In this document: in pieces, positions 13,196 through 15,627 of the stretch
Layout of the letters: every line of letters begins with the position of its first letter
How positions within the stretch are numbered: position 1 is the stretch's first letter
Origin: Halobacteriales archaeon SW_9_67_24
Lineage (GTDB): Archaea; Halobacteriota; Halobacteria; Halobacteriales; Halococcaceae
Assembly: GCA_003022685.1 (NCBI GenBank)
Contig: PXSV01000002.1
Span: forward strand, 1-15,627
Direction of reading: 5' to 3'
Length of the DNA: 15,627 nucleotides
Notes under the pieces: model-generated
Database searches by the model: none
Told to the model about the DNA's origin: nothing
Seen by the model: the letters and a program-made list of their open reading frames with translations, nothing else
Translations under genes and position numbers: made by a program

Positions 13196-15627
13196 ATGCA
13201 ACAACAGGACACCTACGACCACCGAGCCGTCGAATCGAAGTGGCAGGACCGCTGGGAGGAGTCGTCTGTCTTCCGCATCCCCGACGACGCGGCCGACCCA
13301 AGCTACGTCCTCAGCATGTTCCCGTACCCCTCGGGCGACCTCCACATGGGTCACGTCCGCAACTACACCATCACCGATGCGTACGCCCGATACAAGCGGA
13401 TGGCGGGCGAAAGCGTGCTCCATCCGATGGGCTGGGATGCATTCGGGCTGCCCGCCGAAAACGCCGCGATCGAGCGCGAGATCCACCCCCGGGAGTGGAC
13501 GATGGACTGCATCGACACCATGCGCGACCAGATGACGGCGATGGGCTTTGGCTACGACTGGGAGCGCGAAGTCACGACCTGCGACCCCGACTACTACCGC
13601 TGGAACCAGTGGCTCTTCAAGCGCTTCCGCGAGGAAGGCCTTGCCGAGCGCAAGGGCGGCGAGGTCAACTGGTGTCCGTCCTGTGAAACGGTGCTCGCCG
13701 ACGAGCAGGTCGAGACCGAGGCCGGAGGCACTCCCGAGGAGTCCCACGGAGACGGCGGAGCCGTCGAACTCTGCTGGCGGTGTGACACCCCCGTCGAGAC
13801 CCGCACCCTCGATCAATGGTTCCTCTCGATCACGGAGTACGCCGACGACCTGCTCGATGGGATCGACGAGTTGGAGAAATGGCCCGAGAGCGTCCGGGGG
13901 ATGCAGCGCAACTGGATCGGTCGCCAGCAGGGCGCGACCGTCGAGTTCGACACCGACTACGGCCCAGTCAAGGTCTTCACCACGCGGCTCGACACCCTCT
14001 GCGGCGCGACCTTCTTCGCGCTCGCGCCTGGCCACGAGGTAGCTCAGGAGATCGTCGCCGACGACCCCGACCTCGCGGCACAGGTCGACGCCCTCGATCC
14101 CGAGGCCGACACCGACGAGAAGAACGGAGTGTTCACCGGCGAGTACGCGATCAATCCCGCGACGGGCGAAGAAGTCCCGATCTACGTCGCCGACTTCGTG
14201 CTCGCCGACGTGGGGACGGGCGCGCTGATGGGCGTGCCTGGCCACGACGAGCGCGATCACGAATTCGCGACCGAGTATGACATCGCGATCCGCCAGGTCG
14301 TCGCACCCGAGAACGGCGAATCCGTCGCGGACATCGACGAAGCACCCTACACCGACGACGGCGTGCTCGTCGATAGCGGCGAGTACGACGGGGTGGCGAG
14401 CGCCGAGGCGCGCGAACGGCTGACCGAGGACATCGATACGGCGGCTCACCACACCCAGTACCGGTTGCGCGACTGGCTCATCAGCCGCCAGCGCTACTGG
14501 GGCACGCCGATCCCGGTGATTCACTGCGAGGAGTGTGGCCCGGTGATGGTCCCCGACGAGGACCTCCCCGTCGAACTCCCCGAGTTCGTCCCGACGCCGA
14601 CGGGCAACCCGATCGAGGAAGTCGACGAGTTCGTTGAAACTGAGTGTCCCGACTGTGGCGCGCCGGCCGAGCGCGAGACCGACACGATGGACACGTTCGT
14701 CGACTCGTCGTGGTACTTCCTCCGGTTCACCTCGCCGGACCGCGGGGACGTCCCCTTCGACACCGAGCGCGCGAACGACTGGCTGCCCGTCGACGAGTAC
14801 GTCGGCGGGATCGAGCACGCCGTGATGCATCTGCTGTACTCGCGGTTCGTGACCCGCGCCGTGTCGGACATGGAGTTGCTCGACGTCCGCGAGCCGTTCG
14901 ATCACTACCTTGCCCAGGGGATGGTTCAACTCGACGGGGCGGCGATGTCCTCGAGCACGGGCAACGTGGTCTCGCCCGTCGAGATCATGAACGAGTACGG
15001 TGCGGACACCGCCCGGCTGTTCATGATGGGTGCGGCCCGTCCCAGCAAGGACTTCGACTGGACCGAGCGCGGCGTCCGATCGAGCAACGAGTTCATCCGG
15101 CGACTGCTCGGCACGGTCGAGAACTTCGCCGACGGCGACCTCGCGACGACCGACGCGGGCGAGCGGCCGGTCGATGCGTACGTCGCCCGCGAGATCGACG
15201 CGTCGATCGTCGAGGCGACCGCGGGGTACGAGTCGTTCCGGTTCAACGAGGCGCTCCGGGAGGCGCGCGGTCTGGTTTCGCTGCTCGGCCAGTACCGCGA
15301 GTACACGACCCCCGACGCCGACACCTTCGAGCGCGGCCTCCGGGCGGCGGTCGGGCTGCTCGCGCCCGTCGCACCCCACGTTGCCGAGGAATCGTGGGCG
15401 GCGCTCGGCAACGAGGGGTTCGTGGCCGAGACTGCGTGGCCCGAGCCCGCCGAGGAAGTCAGGGAGTACGACGCCGAACGCCGGCTCGTCGAGAACACCC
15501 GCGAGGACGTCCGGGACATCATCGACGTCGCCGGGATCGAGAACCCTGAACGGATCGAGGTCGCGGTCGCCCCCGAGTGGAAGCACCGGGCGCTCAGGGT
15601 CGCGATCGAAGCCGACGACGACGTGGT
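13196..15627 (+). CDS. leuS: Leucyl-tRNA synthetase, 3' end outside the window
   Basis: The first 810 residues of a class Ia synthetase that attaches leucine to tRNA-Leu. Order: HIGH motif HMGH (50-53); zinc half-sites C160/C163 and C193/C196; CP1 editing domain with MQRNWIGR (236-243), TTRLDTLCG (262-270) and GHDERD (349-354, including the editing Asp351); a second Cys pair set (HCEECG, CPDCG); DSSWYFLRF; and the KMSKS position AMSSSTGN (583-590). The body is bacterial-type. Near the end, VENTREDVRDIIDVAG and APEWK (792-796) are archaeal-type C-terminal sequence, the chimeric arrangement known from haloarchaeal LeuRS such as those of Natrialba magadii. Oddities: the KMSKS loop has no lysine, and TTRPDT-like editing sequence reads TTRLDT. 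Start ATG 13196 follows a TATA-like box. It may be a second LeuRS copy rather than the main one. Confidence 0.92.
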   Translation, partial: MQQQDTYDHRAVESKWQDRWEESSVFRIPDDAADPSYVLSMFPYPSGDLHMGHVRNYTITDAYARYKRMAGESVLHPMGWDAFGLPAENAAIEREIHPREWTMDCIDTMRDQMTAMGFGYDWEREVTTCDPDYYRWNQWLFKRFREEGLAERKGGEVNWCPSCETVLADEQVETEAGGTPEESHGDGGAVELCWRCDTPVETRTLDQWFLSITEYADDLLDGIDELEKWPESVRGMQRNWIGRQQGATVEFDTDYGPVKVFTTRLDTLCGATFFALAPGHEVAQEIVADDPDLAAQVDALDPEADTDEKNGVFTGEYAINPATGEEVPIYVADFVLADVGTGALMGVPGHDERDHEFATEYDIAIRQVVAPENGESVADIDEAPYTDDGVLVDSGEYDGVASAEARERLTEDIDTAAHHTQYRLRDWLISRQRYWGTPIPVIHCEECGPVMVPDEDLPVELPEFVPTPTGNPIEEVDEFVETECPDCGAPAERETDTMDTFVDSSWYFLRFTSPDRGDVPFDTERANDWLPVDEYVGGIEHAVMHLLYSRFVTRAVSDMELLDVREPFDHYLAQGMVQLDGAAMSSSTGNVVSPVEIMNEYGADTARLFMMGAARPSKDFDWTERGVRSSNEFIRRLLGTVENFADGDLATTDAGERPVDAYVAREIDASIVEATAGYESFRFNEALREARGLVSLLGQYREYTTPDADTFERGLRAAVGLLAPVAPHVAEESWAALGNEGFVAETAWPEPAEEVREYDAERRLVENTREDVRDIIDVAGIENPERIEVAVAPEWKHRALRVAIEADDDV

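Noticed and set aside
13154..15586. An 810-codon open frame on the - strand opposite leuS
   Set aside because: It mirrors leuS throughout and has no recognisable motif.

Overview
The window reads as a chromosomal segment of an extremely halophilic archaeon. The coding DNA is GC-rich, the predicted proteins are strongly acidic and poor in lysine, promoters are short AT-rich TATA boxes that often sit about 27 nt from the start codon (leaderless transcripts), and several genes are of haloarchaeal type: group II chaperonin, ferredoxin nitrite reductase with assimilatory nitrate reductase, and a LeuRS with a bacterial-type body and an archaeal-type tail. A genus cannot be assigned safely from sequence alone.

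Layout. Positions 1-800 hold a PIN-domain gene with an apparent 1-nt frameshift near its 3' end and then a remnant of another coding sequence with no start codon. After about 235 nt without a gene comes a tightly packed nitrate-assimilation operon on the + strand: a 23-codon leader ORF, nirA (nitrite reductase), a 42-codon ORF, nasA (molybdopterin nitrate reductase) and a narK-type nitrate/nitrite transporter. Every junction overlaps by 1-8 nt. Together these genes would import nitrate, reduce it to nitrite and reduce nitrite to ammonium using ferredoxin. The transporter appears to have lost the loop carrying its second RPxGGxxSD-like motif.

Positions 6.6-7.1 kb hold a small uncharacterised haloarchaeal protein, convergent with a uridine phosphorylase-like gene. 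The latter is divergent from a thermosome subunit gene, and a 20-bp perfect palindrome lies in the shared intergenic region. After the thermosome is a compact GCTTCG-rich palindromic element flanked by opposed T-runs, which looks like a bidirectional terminator. It separates the chaperonin from two tandem paralogous lipoprotein genes on the - strand. These are divergent from an alanine dehydrogenase / ornithine cyclodeaminase family gene with a leaderless promoter. A small single-pass membrane protein gene with a probable 1-nt frameshift converges on the latter. The window ends inside leuS, whose KMSKS loop reads AMSSSTGN with no lysine.

I see no rRNA, tRNA, CRISPR array, transposase or phage genes. 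I found no clearly new multi-gene system. The most interesting points are the leader ORF with its promoter palindrome, the conserved-looking spacer ORF in the nitrate operon, the transporter deletion and the lysine-free LeuRS signature.
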